The notes under the pieces: model-generated | The model's input: the letters and a program-made list of their open reading frames with translations, nothing else | The model's database searches: none | What the model was told of the DNA's origin: nothing | In this document: one piece after another, positions 1 through 8,004 of the stretch | How the letters are laid out: each line of letters begins with the position of its first letter | How positions within the stretch are numbered: position 1 is the stretch's first letter | Position numbers and translations under genes: made by a program | Assembly (NCBI GenBank): GCA_964572825.1 | Contig: CAZNGS010000015.1 | Span: 1 to 64,000 of the forward strand | From: CAYVBE01 sp964572825 | GTDB taxonomy: Bacteria; Planctomycetota; Brocadiia; SM23-32 | Direction of reading: 5' to 3' | Length of the DNA: 64,000 nucleotides

Positions 1-2
1 AC

Positions 3-767
3 TGCCTGACTGCTGCCGGACCATTCTGCCCGGGCGGGCGAGATCGATGGCCTCCAGGGGGCATACTGGAGGTCCCGCGGGGCATGCGCGGCAGGCCGCC
101 GAAGCCGGCCTCCGTGCAGGCGCCTCACGCCTTCCGGCACGCCGACCGCTACTACATGTTCTACAACAGCGGTCCGGCTTTCTGCCTGATCAGCGAAGAC
201 GGGACGGACTGGCGGCCCCACCGGAACCTCCGTGGGAAGCGGGCCTTCTTCCAGATGGGGCGGGACGTTTGCGTGTTCCAGGACAGGGCGAACGAGCGGT
301 GGATCGCCTCCTACTGCGGCACGGCCGAGGTGGAGGGCAAACGGCGGGGAGCCATGGTGGCCCGGACCGCTCCCCGCCCTGAGGGACCCTGGAGCGAGGA
401 GGAGATACCGGTGCGCACCACGGGCAACCCCGAGAGCCCGTTCGTTCTCAAGCGGGGGGACCACTACTATCTGTGGCAGCAGATGAGTGTGTACCGCTCC
501 GACGATCCGCTGGACTTCGACCAGGCGCCTCTCGTGGCCCACATGACCGAGATCTGGTACAACGGGCGCTGGGCGCCGGAGGTGATCGAGCATGAGGGCC
601 GCTTCTACCTGGCAGGTTACGCGGACGGCATTCACGTGGCGCCCATGGAATGGGTGGAGAAAACGCCGCAGCAGGTCCGCGCGTGGCGCAAGGAGTGGAA
701 GGCTTACCTGGAGGAAGAGCTGCGGAAGAAACGGCAGCGGGAAAAGGAGAGAGCAAAAGCTGAATAG
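3..767 (+). CDS. GH43/GH32-like five-bladed beta-propeller protein, 5' truncated
   Basis: The reading frame is open to the left edge, so the N-terminus lies outside the window; 254 residues are visible. The segment APHAFRHADRYYMFYNSG followed by a SEDGTDW motif, and the later WAPEVIEHEGRFYLAGY, are typical blade strands of GH43/GH32/GH62-type propellers, in which successive blades display 'APHVF..GDRYYMFYS' and 'APEV..YEGRYYLF'. The acidic catalytic residues cannot be assigned with half of the fold missing. The C-terminus is a highly charged Lys/Glu/Arg helix of about 40 residues. The first in-frame ATG (84) is inside the domain and is probably not the start. It is followed after 55 bp by a secreted glycoside hydrolase on the same strand, consistent with a carbohydrate role. 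Family-level confidence is moderate and substrate is unknown. Confidence 0.6.
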   Translation, partial: CLTAAGPFCPGGRDRWPPGGILEVPRGMRGRPPKPASVQAPHAFRHADRYYMFYNSGPAFCLISEDGTDWRPHRNLRGKRAFFQMGRDVCVFQDRANERWIASYCGTAEVEGKRRGAMVARTAPRPEGPWSEEEIPVRTTGNPESPFVLKRGDHYYLWQQMSVYRSDDPLDFDQAPLVAHMTEIWYNGRWAPEVIEHEGRFYLAGYADGIHVAPMEWVEKTPQQVRAWRKEWKAYLEEELRKKRQREKERAKAE

Positions 768-822
768 CGTGTTTCACCGAGGATTTCGAATAAACGGTGG
801 CATTTTGAGCTGAGGTGTGGGG

Positions 823-3522
823 ATGAGAGCTTCCACAGCAGTGTGCGTGATGGCGCTGGCAGTGTTCGGACTCGCCTCGTCGGCAGCGGCGGCACAGGGC
901 TGGACCATGTATCCCGAAGCCGGGGCCGACTACACGGTGCTCAGGGATGGAGCCGTGTACATGCAGTTCGGCATCGATGCCTGGGGGCCGAACTGGCGGT
1001 ACTTCGGCCTGAGAGGGCAGGAAGAGGCCGACGAGGGTGGTCGGCGGACGGTGGCCATGAAGGGCACCATCGGCGGCACGGACAGGCCGCTGAATATGGT
1101 CCACACCGCCGCGCGCACGGCGGCCGACACCGTGGTGCTGCAGTACGAGCTGAGCGCCCCCCAATCCTCGGATCTGACCCAGATCGTGGTCCGACTGGAG
1201 CCGAGCGGACGCTTCTTCTCCGGCCGGAAGTGCATTGCCACGATGGCCGACGGGCAGCAGAACGAGGTCTCCATGCCCTTCGGGCGCGGCAGAATAGGCA
1301 CGGAGGTGAGCAAACTCCTGCTGAAGGACAAGAACGGGGAGGCGGTGGAACTGACGGTCGATCCGGCGCGGGAGGTCAGCTCCGGCGGACCGGCCCGCAT
1401 ACAACTTGTGGGAAACTCGATACAGGCAGGTGCGAAACTGAGCACCGGCATAACTGTCAGGCTGCCGGGCAGCGTGGAGTTCGTGCCGGACGTGGAGTCG
1501 AGCCTTCAGCGGGACGACACCTCCAACTGGTTCCCCTACCCCGTGGGGCCGGAGGGCGTGCCGATAGACCTCAGTTTCCTCAACAAGGACGAGGACGGCA
1601 ACTACGTGCCGGCCGGGTCGCACGGCTTCGTGGAGCTCAGGGACGGGGATTTCGTGTTCGAGGACGGCACCCCGGCGCGGTTCTGGGGCCTGAACGTCAC
1701 CGCTGGCGCAGCGCTGGGCTCTCCCGAGCGGGCCGAGCAGCTCGCCGAGAGGCTGGCACGGCTGGGGGTCAACGTGATCCGGCTTCATCACCTGGACAGT
1801 TGGGCGAACCCCATCATCGACTACGACCACCCGGACGGCACCACCCAGCACCTGGACCCGGAGTCCATGCGGGCCCTGGACAAGACCGTGTATGAACTGA
1901 AACGGCACGGCATTTACGTCATACTCGACCCGTGGGTGCAGCGCTGCTTCAAGGAGGCGGACGGCGTGGCCGACTACGGGCACCTGGGCCAGCGGGGCAA
2001 CTTCAACCTGCATCCTTTTATCTACTTCGACGATCGGATGCAGGAGCTCATTCAGAAGCAGTGGCGGCAGGTCTGGACCCACGAGAACGAGTTCACCGGG
2101 CTGGCCTACAAGGACGATCCCGCCTGCGCCATGACCGAGGTCATCAACGAGGGGCTCATGATCTCCCTCGGCGGGGTAAGGGGGTACCCGCACTACGTCA
2201 ATGAGGTCAAGGAACTCTACCAGGAATGGGCCAGGGAGAACGACGGCCAACCGTGGGATCAGGCGAACGTGCTCAGCCAGAACTACGGCAACAACAACAT
2301 TGACTTCATGCGGTATCTACAGCGGACCTACTACCGCGAGTCGCACGTCTTCCTGCGGAGCATCGGCCTGCGGATGCCCATCAACGCCACCAACTGGGCG
2401 CACTTCAAGTGGGTGATGGTTCCCCAGACGATTCTGGATTTCATGGACCATCACCACTACTACGGCGGCAACCAGATCGGTCCGGGCAGCGGGATGGGTG
2501 GGCTGTGGCTGAACCACCCGCCGGGCCTGCCGGGCGGCCCCTTCGGCAAACCGGCGGGCTTCGCGGTGCCCGGCAAGCCGGTGGCGTCCAGTGAATGCGG
2601 CAACAACCCGCCCAAGACCTATCGGGCGGCCTACCAGGTGGGCCTGGGCGCCGTGGCCGCCTTCCAGGGCTGGGACAGCATCACCGGGTACGCCTACAGC
2701 CAGTCGGGCCGTCCCGGGGATACGCTCGGGGCGTTCGAGTGGGAAACCGACCCGGCCTCGGTGGCCAGCGTGGCCATGGGTTCGCTCGTGTATAGGCGCG
2801 GGGACGTGCGCCGCGCGCGGGAGACGGCGGTCATGGACCTCCCGCAGGAGGAGATATACCGCCTGCGCTACGAGGACGGCGGGGCGAAGCTCTACTGGAA
2901 TACCGCCGGGTTCCAGAGCGCGATAGAGAAGCACAGGGTACTGGTGACCCTGCCCGAGCACGATCCTCAAGATTACCACCCGGTCGAGGTGCTGGACGTC
3001 GAGGGTGCCTACAACTATCGGCAGGCGGACACAGAGCTGCGCAGCGACACGGGAGAGCTCTGGCGCGACTGGGACCTGGGCGTGGGCACCATCGACACGC
3101 CGCGCACGCAGGTGGCCTACGGGAGGCTGGGCGAGACGGGCAAAGCCTGGGAGACCGCAGACTGCCGGTTCGAGATATCCACGCCCTTTGCCGTGACCGC
3201 GCTGCAGAGCCTGACCGAAGACCCGATCGCCGTCTCGGGGCGGCTGCTGCTGACGGCAGCGGCCCGGGCCCAGAACACGGGCATGACCTTCAACATGGCA
3301 CGGACGAAGATCGTGGAGATAGGTGGGCCGCCGGTCATCGCGGAACCGGTCGAGGGCACGATCATTTTCCGCACGTCGGCGGACGGACTGCTCCTGCGCC
3401 CCGTCCGCGCAGACGGCACGCACGGCCCGGCGGTGAGGGTCCCCGTGCGGAACGGCATCGCCACCGTGGAGCTGAAAGACGATTACCAGACCATCTTCTA
3501 CGTGATCGAGGCGGCCGGCTGA
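823..3522 (+). CDS. Secreted clan GH-A (cellulase-like) glycoside hydrolase
   Basis: An 899-residue exported protein with an N-terminal signal peptide (hydrophobic run followed by ASSAAAAQG). The N-terminal ~270 residues look like a beta-sandwich; the central TIM barrel begins near ARFWGLNVTAG. Clan GH-A residues are visible: the acid/base Glu in TEVINEG (residue 443) after strand 4 and a candidate nucleophile Glu in VASSECGNN (residue 591). A C-terminal beta domain follows. GH5, GH2-like and GH42-like barrels all share this layout, so the exact family and substrate are not settled. ATG 823 is preferred over GTG 817 because a GAGGTG Shine-Dalgarno sits at 813-818, immediately upstream. It ends 6 bp from the convergent lysS stop. 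Confidence 0.75.
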   Translation: MRASTAVCVMALAVFGLASSAAAAQGWTMYPEAGADYTVLRDGAVYMQFGIDAWGPNWRYFGLRGQEEADEGGRRTVAMKGTIGGTDRPLNMVHTAARTAADTVVLQYELSAPQSSDLTQIVVRLEPSGRFFSGRKCIATMADGQQNEVSMPFGRGRIGTEVSKLLLKDKNGEAVELTVDPAREVSSGGPARIQLVGNSIQAGAKLSTGITVRLPGSVEFVPDVESSLQRDDTSNWFPYPVGPEGVPIDLSFLNKDEDGNYVPAGSHGFVELRDGDFVFEDGTPARFWGLNVTAGAALGSPERAEQLAERLARLGVNVIRLHHLDSWANPIIDYDHPDGTTQHLDPESMRALDKTVYELKRHGIYVILDPWVQRCFKEADGVADYGHLGQRGNFNLHPFIYFDDRMQELIQKQWRQVWTHENEFTGLAYKDDPACAMTEVINEGLMISLGGVRGYPHYVNEVKELYQEWARENDGQPWDQANVLSQNYGNNNIDFMRYLQRTYYRESHVFLRSIGLRMPINATNWAHFKWVMVPQTILDFMDHHHYYGGNQIGPGSGMGGLWLNHPPGLPGGPFGKPAGFAVPGKPVASSECGNNPPKTYRAAYQVGLGAVAAFQGWDSITGYAYSQSGRPGDTLGAFEWETDPASVASVAMGSLVYRRGDVRRARETAVMDLPQEEIYRLRYEDGGAKLYWNTAGFQSAIEKHRVLVTLPEHDPQDYHPVEVLDVEGAYNYRQADTELRSDTGELWRDWDLGVGTIDTPRTQVAYGRLGETGKAWETADCRFEISTPFAVTALQSLTEDPIAVSGRLLLTAAARAQNTGMTFNMARTKIVEIGGPPVIAEPVEGTIIFRTSADGLLLRPVRADGTHGPAVRVPVRNGIATVELKDDYQTIFYVIEAAG

Positions 3523-3528
3523 GCATTC

Positions 3529-4965
3529 TCAATCGGTGGGACGGAGCAGCGGGAACAGGATGACCTCCCGGATCGACGTCCGGTTGGCCAGCGCCATGAC
3601 CAGGCGGTCGATGCCGATCCCGAGACCGCCGGCCGGCGGCATCCCGTAGGCGAGGGCCTGGAGGAAATCGGCGTCGATGTCCTGGCGCTCCTCCTCGCTG
3701 CCCACCTGTTCGAGGAACCGCTGTTCCTGCTCGAGCGGATCGTTGAGCTCGGTGTAGGCGGGGGCCATTTCCATTCCCCCGATGTAGAGCTCGAAGCGCT
3801 GGGCCAGGCCGGGGTCGTCGGGCTCTTCGGTGGCCAGGGGGGAGATGCTCTTGGGATACCCGACGACGAAAACGGGGTCTATCAGCTCCGATTCCACCGT
3901 TTTCTCAAACACGTGGTATGCGAGCCACTCGGGATGTTCGCTGCGCGCTCCCTCCACCTGTTGCTGTTCTGCGAGTTGCCGGATGGCGGCCTCCTCGCCC
4001 CGCGCCACGCCGGTCTTCTTCTCCAGGAGGTCCCAGAACTGCCGGCGGGGCCAGGGAGGGCTGTAGTCGATCTGGTGTTCGCCGAATGGAAGGGTCAGCG
4101 AACCGCACACGTCGCGCGCCAGGTGCACGATAAGCCGCTCGGTTAGCTCCATCATGGACTCGTAATCCCCGTAGCTTTCATAGACTTCGAGCATCGTGAA
4201 CTCGGGGTTGTGCTGGGTGGATATGCCCTCGTTGCGGAAGTTGCGGTTGATCTCGAATACCTTTTCCATGCCGCCGACCAGCAGCCTCTTAAGGTACAGC
4301 TCCGGCGCGATGCGCAGGTAGAGGTCGATGTCCAGGGCATTGTGGTGGGTGCGGAAGGGGCGGGCTGCCGCGCCGCCGGGAACGGTCTGCATCATGGGAG
4401 TTTCGACCTCGATGAATCCGCGCGCGTCCAGGAATGCGCGGATGGCCCGCACGATCTCGGCCCGCTTCATAAAGCACCGCATCACGTCGTCGTTGGTGAA
4501 CAGGTCCACGCAGCGCCTGCGGTAGCGCAGTTCCTGGTCGCGGAGGCCGTGCCACTTCTCCGGCGGGTTCAGCAGCGCCTTGGCCAGTGTGGAGAATTCG
4601 TCGACGAAGACGGTGATCTCCCCCGTCCGGGTCTTCGTCAGTTGGCCCTGGACGCCCACGAGGTCGCCGGCGTCGAGCTGCTCGTGTATCTCGAATTTCT
4701 CTTCCCCCAGCCGGTCGAGCTGGAAGAAGACCTGGATGGAACCGGTCCAGTCCTTGATGTCCATGAAACTGGCGCGACCCATGCGGCGTTGATTGGTGAT
4801 GCGGCCGGCCGCCCGGACCGCCTGGCCCTCCCTCTGCTCGAAGTCCTCCACCAGTCGGGCAAGTGGCGTCGTGTCGGGGAAGCGTCCCCCGTAGGGGTCC
4901 ACGCCCAGTTCGCGCAGCCGGCGGAGTTTGTCCAGACGGAAGTCTTCGGGTTCGATGAAGCTCAC
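3529..4965 (-). CDS. lysS: Lysyl-tRNA synthetase, class II
   Basis: Charges tRNA(Lys) with lysine in the cytoplasm. At 478 residues it has the usual bacterial LysS length. The N-terminal OB-fold anticodon-binding domain (about residues 50-140, with GRASFMDIKDWTG) is followed by the class II catalytic core: the motif 1 region with ETPMMQTVPGGAAARPF, motif 2 with RNFRNEG (about 240-246) then HNPEFTMLE, and motif 3 GLGIGIDRLVM near the C-terminus. The start is GTG with a GAGGTG Shine-Dalgarno about 8 bp upstream on the minus strand. It lies 72 bp downstream of the metallophosphoesterase gene on the same strand, possibly co-transcribed. The extreme N-terminal helix is shorter than in Escherichia coli LysS. 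Confidence 0.95.
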   Translation of the reverse strand: MSFIEPEDFRLDKLRRLRELGVDPYGGRFPDTTPLARLVEDFEQREGQAVRAAGRITNQRRMGRASFMDIKDWTGSIQVFFQLDRLGEEKFEIHEQLDAGDLVGVQGQLTKTRTGEITVFVDEFSTLAKALLNPPEKWHGLRDQELRYRRRCVDLFTNDDVMRCFMKRAEIVRAIRAFLDARGFIEVETPMMQTVPGGAAARPFRTHHNALDIDLYLRIAPELYLKRLLVGGMEKVFEINRNFRNEGISTQHNPEFTMLEVYESYGDYESMMELTERLIVHLARDVCGSLTLPFGEHQIDYSPPWPRRQFWDLLEKKTGVARGEEAAIRQLAEQQQVEGARSEHPEWLAYHVFEKTVESELIDPVFVVGYPKSISPLATEEPDDPGLAQRFELYIGGMEMAPAYTELNDPLEQEQRFLEQVGSEEERQDIDADFLQALAYGMPPAGGLGIGIDRLVMALANRTSIREVILFPLLRPTD

Positions 4966-5037
4966 TGCGCACCTCGCGCTCGGCGAAAGGGAAATGTGTC
5001 AGACATCCCGGCAGGGGGGCGAGCCCCGTGCGTCAAC

Positions 5038-5805
5038 TCAACGCCCTTCCAGCAGCCGTTCAGCCAGGGAAGGGTCCATCCCGGGAGTGGCCATTATCTT
5101 CCTGGCGACGGCTTCGACGTCGTACTCCACGCGATGCCAGCGGACCAGGCCGTCCTCCTCGAGGGTGGCGAAACAGGCCCGCGAGTTACGGTCCCGGGGC
5201 TGTCCGATGCTGCCCACGTTGACGATGGCCTTCTGGTGGAAGTCGGGTTTGAAGCCCTCCGGGAATTGCTCCGGCTCCAGGAACTCCATCTCGGAGGTGA
5301 TCACGCCGGCCCGGTGAGTGTGCCCGATGAAGCAGATGCGCTCCACTTCCCTGAAGTTCTGCCGGAGTTTCTCGTCCAGTTGGAGCAGCACGTCGATCCT
5401 GCGCAGGTATTCCACGATGGGGCTTCGGGGTGAGGCATGCACGAACAGGTATTCGCCCTCCACGTACCGATGCGGGAGGTTTTTGAGGAACTCCCACCTG
5501 CGGCGTTCGTCGGACTCGGGCGGGTCGTCCGCCGGTGGCATCAGCATGTGGCGATGGTGCTCAATGCTGGCGCGTGCGATGGGGTTGAACTCTTCTGCCC
5601 CGTAGACCAGGGCATAATCGTGGTTGCCGCACAGGACGACCTCGCACCGCTCCCGCACCGCGTCCACGCACCGGACCGGCTCCGGTCCGTAGCCCACGAT
5701 GTCACCCAGGCATATGATCCGTTCCGCTCCGAGCGCGTCGATTCTCCGCAGAACGGCTTCAAGCGCGTCGTAATTCGCGTGGATGTCGCTGATTATCGCA
5801 AGCAC
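5038..5805 (-). CDS. Calcineurin-like metallophosphoesterase (YfcE/diadenosine-tetraphosphatase-like)
   Basis: A 255-residue cytoplasmic two-metal phosphoesterase. All metal-binding motifs of the calcineurin superfamily are present in order: SDIHAN (6-11), GDIVGYGPEP (34-43), GNHD (60-63) and GHTH in the C-terminal half, followed by NVGSIGQPRD. The GDIVGYGP and GSIGQPRD combination marks the small MJ0936/YfcE-like and ApaH-like group, whose members hydrolyse phosphodiesters, phosphomonoesters or dinucleoside polyphosphates. Substrate is not deducible. The start is GTG with a GAAGGGA-like ribosome site upstream. It sits between the citrate-synthase-like gene (48 bp upstream) and lysS (72 bp downstream), all on the minus strand, so the three may form one transcript. 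Confidence 0.85.
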   Translation of the reverse strand: MLAIISDIHANYDALEAVLRRIDALGAERIICLGDIVGYGPEPVRCVDAVRERCEVVLCGNHDYALVYGAEEFNPIARASIEHHRHMLMPPADDPPESDERRRWEFLKNLPHRYVEGEYLFVHASPRSPIVEYLRRIDVLLQLDEKLRQNFREVERICFIGHTHRAGVITSEMEFLEPEQFPEGFKPDFHQKAIVNVGSIGQPRDRNSRACFATLEEDGLVRWHRVEYDVEAVARKIMATPGMDPSLAERLLEGR

Positions 5806-5853
5806 GCCCGATTTCCCTTCGCCGATGCCTGGCTTGATTGTGGCCGGTTTGCC

Positions 5854-7290
5854 TCAGTCCATCGCCGCTCGGGCCCGGTCGGCCAGCTCCGGAAGGTGCT
5901 CGATCACCAGCTGCAGCAGCTCCTCCGGGCTCATGATGGCCACCCGGCCTTCGTCGTACTGCTGAGCGATCGCGTCGAACATGGCACTGATACCGGGGTG
6001 ATTCTTGCTGACCTCGTCGTCCCCGGACAGGCCCAGGTGCAGGTTCACCCAGTGGGCCACGCCCGCACGGCCGCTCTTGTCCGTGATGCGCACGTCGAAG
6101 GGCGCGCCCAGAACGGCCTCCGTATCGAAGACGGTGTAGATACGCCGATCCTTGGCCAGCGCGTCGGCGTGGATGCCGGCCAGCGTGGTGTTGAACCGCG
6201 AGCCCACGAACGGCTGCTGGTCGGGGATGTCGTGGCCGATCTCTTCCCGGAAATAGCGGGCAATCTCGGTGATGGCCCGGGTGTCGATCGACTCATCGTG
6301 GCCCCGCAGAGCCAGGTACTCGATCACGAGTCCCTCGATGGGGGTGTTGCCCGTCCGCTCCCCGATGCCCAGGCAGGTGGCGTTGACCGCCGAGGTCCCG
6401 TAGAGCCACGCCGTCACGCTGTTGGCCAGGGCCTTGTGAAAGTCGTTGTGGCCGTGCCACTCCAGCCATTCACTGGGGAAACCGGCGTGATGCCGCAGGC
6501 CGTACACGATGCCGGGGACGCTCCGGGGCAGCGCCGCGCCGGGGTAGGGGACGCCGTAACCCATGGTGTCGCACATCCGTATCCTGATAGGCATGTCGGC
6601 CTCTTCGGCCAGCTTGCGCAGTTCGATGGCGAACGGGACGACGAACCCGTAGAAGTCCGCCCGGGTGATGTCCTCGAAATGGCAGCGACACCGGATGCCG
6701 GCGCTGAGGCATTCCTTGACGATACCCAGGTAGCGATCAATGGCTTTCTTGCGGTTGGCGCCGGGCCACTTGTGGAAGATGTGGTAGTCCGAGACGCTGG
6801 TCAGGATACCCGTCTCGTCCAGGCCCACGTCCTTGACGAGCTGGAAGTCCTTGGGATGCGCCCGTATCCAGGCCGTCACCTCGGGATAGCGGTGGCCCAG
6901 CTCCAGGCAGCCCTCCACCGCCTTGCGGTCGCGGTCCTGGTAGAGGAAAAACTCGCTGGTGCGGATCAGCCCCTTTTCCCCTCCGAGCTTATGCAGCAGG
7001 TCGTAGACGTGCACGATCTGCTCCGGGGTGAAAGGCGGCATCGCCTGCTGACCGTCCCGGAAAGTGGTGTCCGTGATCCACGCCTGCGCCGCCGGCCACA
7101 TGGGCACGTGGCGATGGTTGAAGACGATCCTGGGCACTTCGCCTTCCGGGAAGACGTCGTCATAGTACTCCGGTTCCTCGGGTTCGTGGAGCTCGAACAG
7201 GTGTTCGTCCCGCAGCAGCGTGCCTGTGTGTTCGTCGTAAACTATCATCTTCTCCCCTGTCTCTAAGAGGTCTGGAAGGCCCGCCGTCAT
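5854..7290 (-). CDS. Re-citrate synthase-like DRE-TIM metallolyase (homocitrate/isopropylmalate synthase family)
   Basis: A 478-residue HMGL-like TIM barrel. The family signature DTTFRDGQQA is at residues 74-83 and the metal-binding EWHGHNDFHKA at about 277-287, followed by GERTGNTPIEG. The long N-terminal extension before the barrel, and segments such as TSVSDYHIF, CRCHFEDITRADFYGF and DTMGYGVPYPGAALPRS, resemble as I recall them the Re-citrate synthases of anaerobes (Clostridium kluyveri type) more than LeuA or NifV. Re-citrate synthase condenses acetyl-CoA with oxaloacetate. Alternatives are homocitrate or citramalate synthase. No C-terminal LeuA regulatory domain is visible. ATG 7290 heads the frame, but ATG 7248 has a strong AGGGGAGAAG directly upstream and may be the true start (464 residues). 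Confidence 0.65.
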   Translation of the reverse strand: MTAGLPDLLETGEKMIVYDEHTGTLLRDEHLFELHEPEEPEYYDDVFPEGEVPRIVFNHRHVPMWPAAQAWITDTTFRDGQQAMPPFTPEQIVHVYDLLHKLGGEKGLIRTSEFFLYQDRDRKAVEGCLELGHRYPEVTAWIRAHPKDFQLVKDVGLDETGILTSVSDYHIFHKWPGANRKKAIDRYLGIVKECLSAGIRCRCHFEDITRADFYGFVVPFAIELRKLAEEADMPIRIRMCDTMGYGVPYPGAALPRSVPGIVYGLRHHAGFPSEWLEWHGHNDFHKALANSVTAWLYGTSAVNATCLGIGERTGNTPIEGLVIEYLALRGHDESIDTRAITEIARYFREEIGHDIPDQQPFVGSRFNTTLAGIHADALAKDRRIYTVFDTEAVLGAPFDVRITDKSGRAGVAHWVNLHLGLSGDDEVSKNHPGISAMFDAIAQQYDEGRVAIMSPEELLQLVIEHLPELADRARAAMD

Positions 7291-7544
7291 ACCGGCCCCG
7301 GCGATGGGAGCACGCCTGCGCCTTTAGCGTTCCGGATTCCCCCAATTACACCGGCAAATCACCGGAAACAGATATCATAACATACATGGGCGCGCTCAGA
7401 GATGCAACTTCGAACCCTTTGTCGGCGGCCGGTTGAGCTCGACTTTCGACAATTGAAGAGGAAAGCCCTCCTGATATGTAGCGTCCCCGCCGGAGAATGG
7501 GCACGCATTCAGGGCATGATCCTCCACGTGCAACCGTGTCCCTT
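7291..7544. other. Intergenic region upstream of the citrate-synthase-like gene
   Basis: This stretch of about 250 bp has lower GC than its surroundings (AT-rich around 7345-7385). It must contain the minus-strand promoter for the citrate-synthase/phosphoesterase/lysS group. On the minus strand a TTGCAT and a TATGTT hexamer are spaced by 17 bp near 7383-7411, a weak sigma-70-like match. No gene is supported here. Confidence 0.35.
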
Positions 7545-7629
7545 CGGCTCTGTAAGAGCCGGACATACCAGCCCAGGGCGCAGCCCTGGGGGTTCGAAGC
7601 GGCCACAACACAGTTGAGCCCGAAAGGGC
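7545..7629 (+). repeat. Hairpin cluster upstream of a RAYT remnant (REP-like)
   Basis: Three short inverted repeats follow each other: CGGCTC-tgtaa-GAGCCG (7545-7561), a perfect 8-bp stem CCCAGGGC-gca-GCCCTGGG (7572-7590), and GCCC-gaaa-GGGC (7618-7629) with a GNRA loop. They lie directly before the start of a truncated REP-associated tyrosine transposase, the position where such elements carry their cognate palindromes. No T-tract follows any stem, so they do not look like intrinsic terminators. Confidence 0.6.
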
Positions 7630-7653
7630 GAGACAGAAAGGCATCAGAGCCAA

Positions 7654-7740
7654 ATGGCCGAGTCAGACTCGAAGCTGGCGCTGCACCTGATTTTCAGCAC
7701 GAAAAACCAGAGGAACCTCATCCCCCGGGTCGCAGAGCGT
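7654..7740 (+). pseudogene. N-terminal fragment of a REP-associated tyrosine transposase (RAYT, IS200-like)
   Basis: The first ~29 codons encode LALHLIFSTKNQRNLIP, the opening beta strand typical of the Y1 (HUH) transposase family (commonly 'hxHhVFSTKxRxxhI'). After VAER the similarity ends abruptly; the frame stays open to 7890 but encodes Pro/Gly/Cys/Arg-rich sequence with no HUH motif and no catalytic Tyr. It is therefore a decapitated relic: start retained, body lost. Hairpins lie upstream and REP-like palindromes downstream, as expected for RAYT loci. Confidence 0.65.
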
Positions 7741-7811
7741 AGATGTCGGCCTTTCGGGGCTCCTTGGTGGGGAGCACCCAGCCTACTTCTCAGGCGAGGG
7801 CCTCTCTGCGG

Positions 7812-7853
7812 GCCTGCCTGTGGGTGCAGACAGGCGGGCACGCACAGGCAGGC
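7812..7853. repeat. Inverted repeat, 11-bp perfect stem
   Basis: GCCTGCCTGTG at 7812-7822 is matched by its exact reverse complement at 7843-7853, with a 20-nt loop. The loop contains a near-copy of the right arm, so two alternative pairings are possible. It lies between the RAYT fragment and the next REP-like element and is probably part of the same mobile scar. Confidence 0.6.
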
Positions 7854-7900
7854 GCCCGAGCTACACGGTGCGTTCAACGCGCACGGTTGATGTGTGGCGC

Positions 7901-7943
7901 AGCCCTTCGACGGGCTCAGGGTGGTGAGCGGAGTCGAACCACC
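7901..7943. repeat. REP/BIME-like palindromic element
   Basis: Two back-to-back hairpins: AGCCC-ttcgac-GGGCT (7901-7916) and GGTGG...CCACC (7920-7943), plus an overarching TTCGAC/GTCGAA pair. The CCCTTCGAC-GGGCTCAGGG core followed by GAGCGGAGTCGAA is, from general knowledge, a dispersed repeat seen in many bacterial genomes in association with RAYT transposases. It overlaps the first in-frame ATG of the malic enzyme reading frame (7894), which argues that this ATG is not the real start. Confidence 0.7.
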
Positions 7944-8004
7944 GCCCCCGGCTGCGGCCGTTCGTCACTGGGCGAGGAGGCGTGCGCTTGCTCCGGGAGA
8001 GACC

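Noticed and set aside
448..2250. Long minus-strand open frame (600 codons) opposite the clan-A hydrolase
   Set aside because: High GC content makes antisense frames long; the sequence has no family motifs, no ribosome site and skewed composition, while the + strand frame has signal peptide and catalytic motifs.
7921..7943. GAGTCGAACCACC looks like the T-arm region of a tRNA
   Set aside because: No acceptor or anticodon arm can be folded around it; it belongs to the REP-like palindrome.
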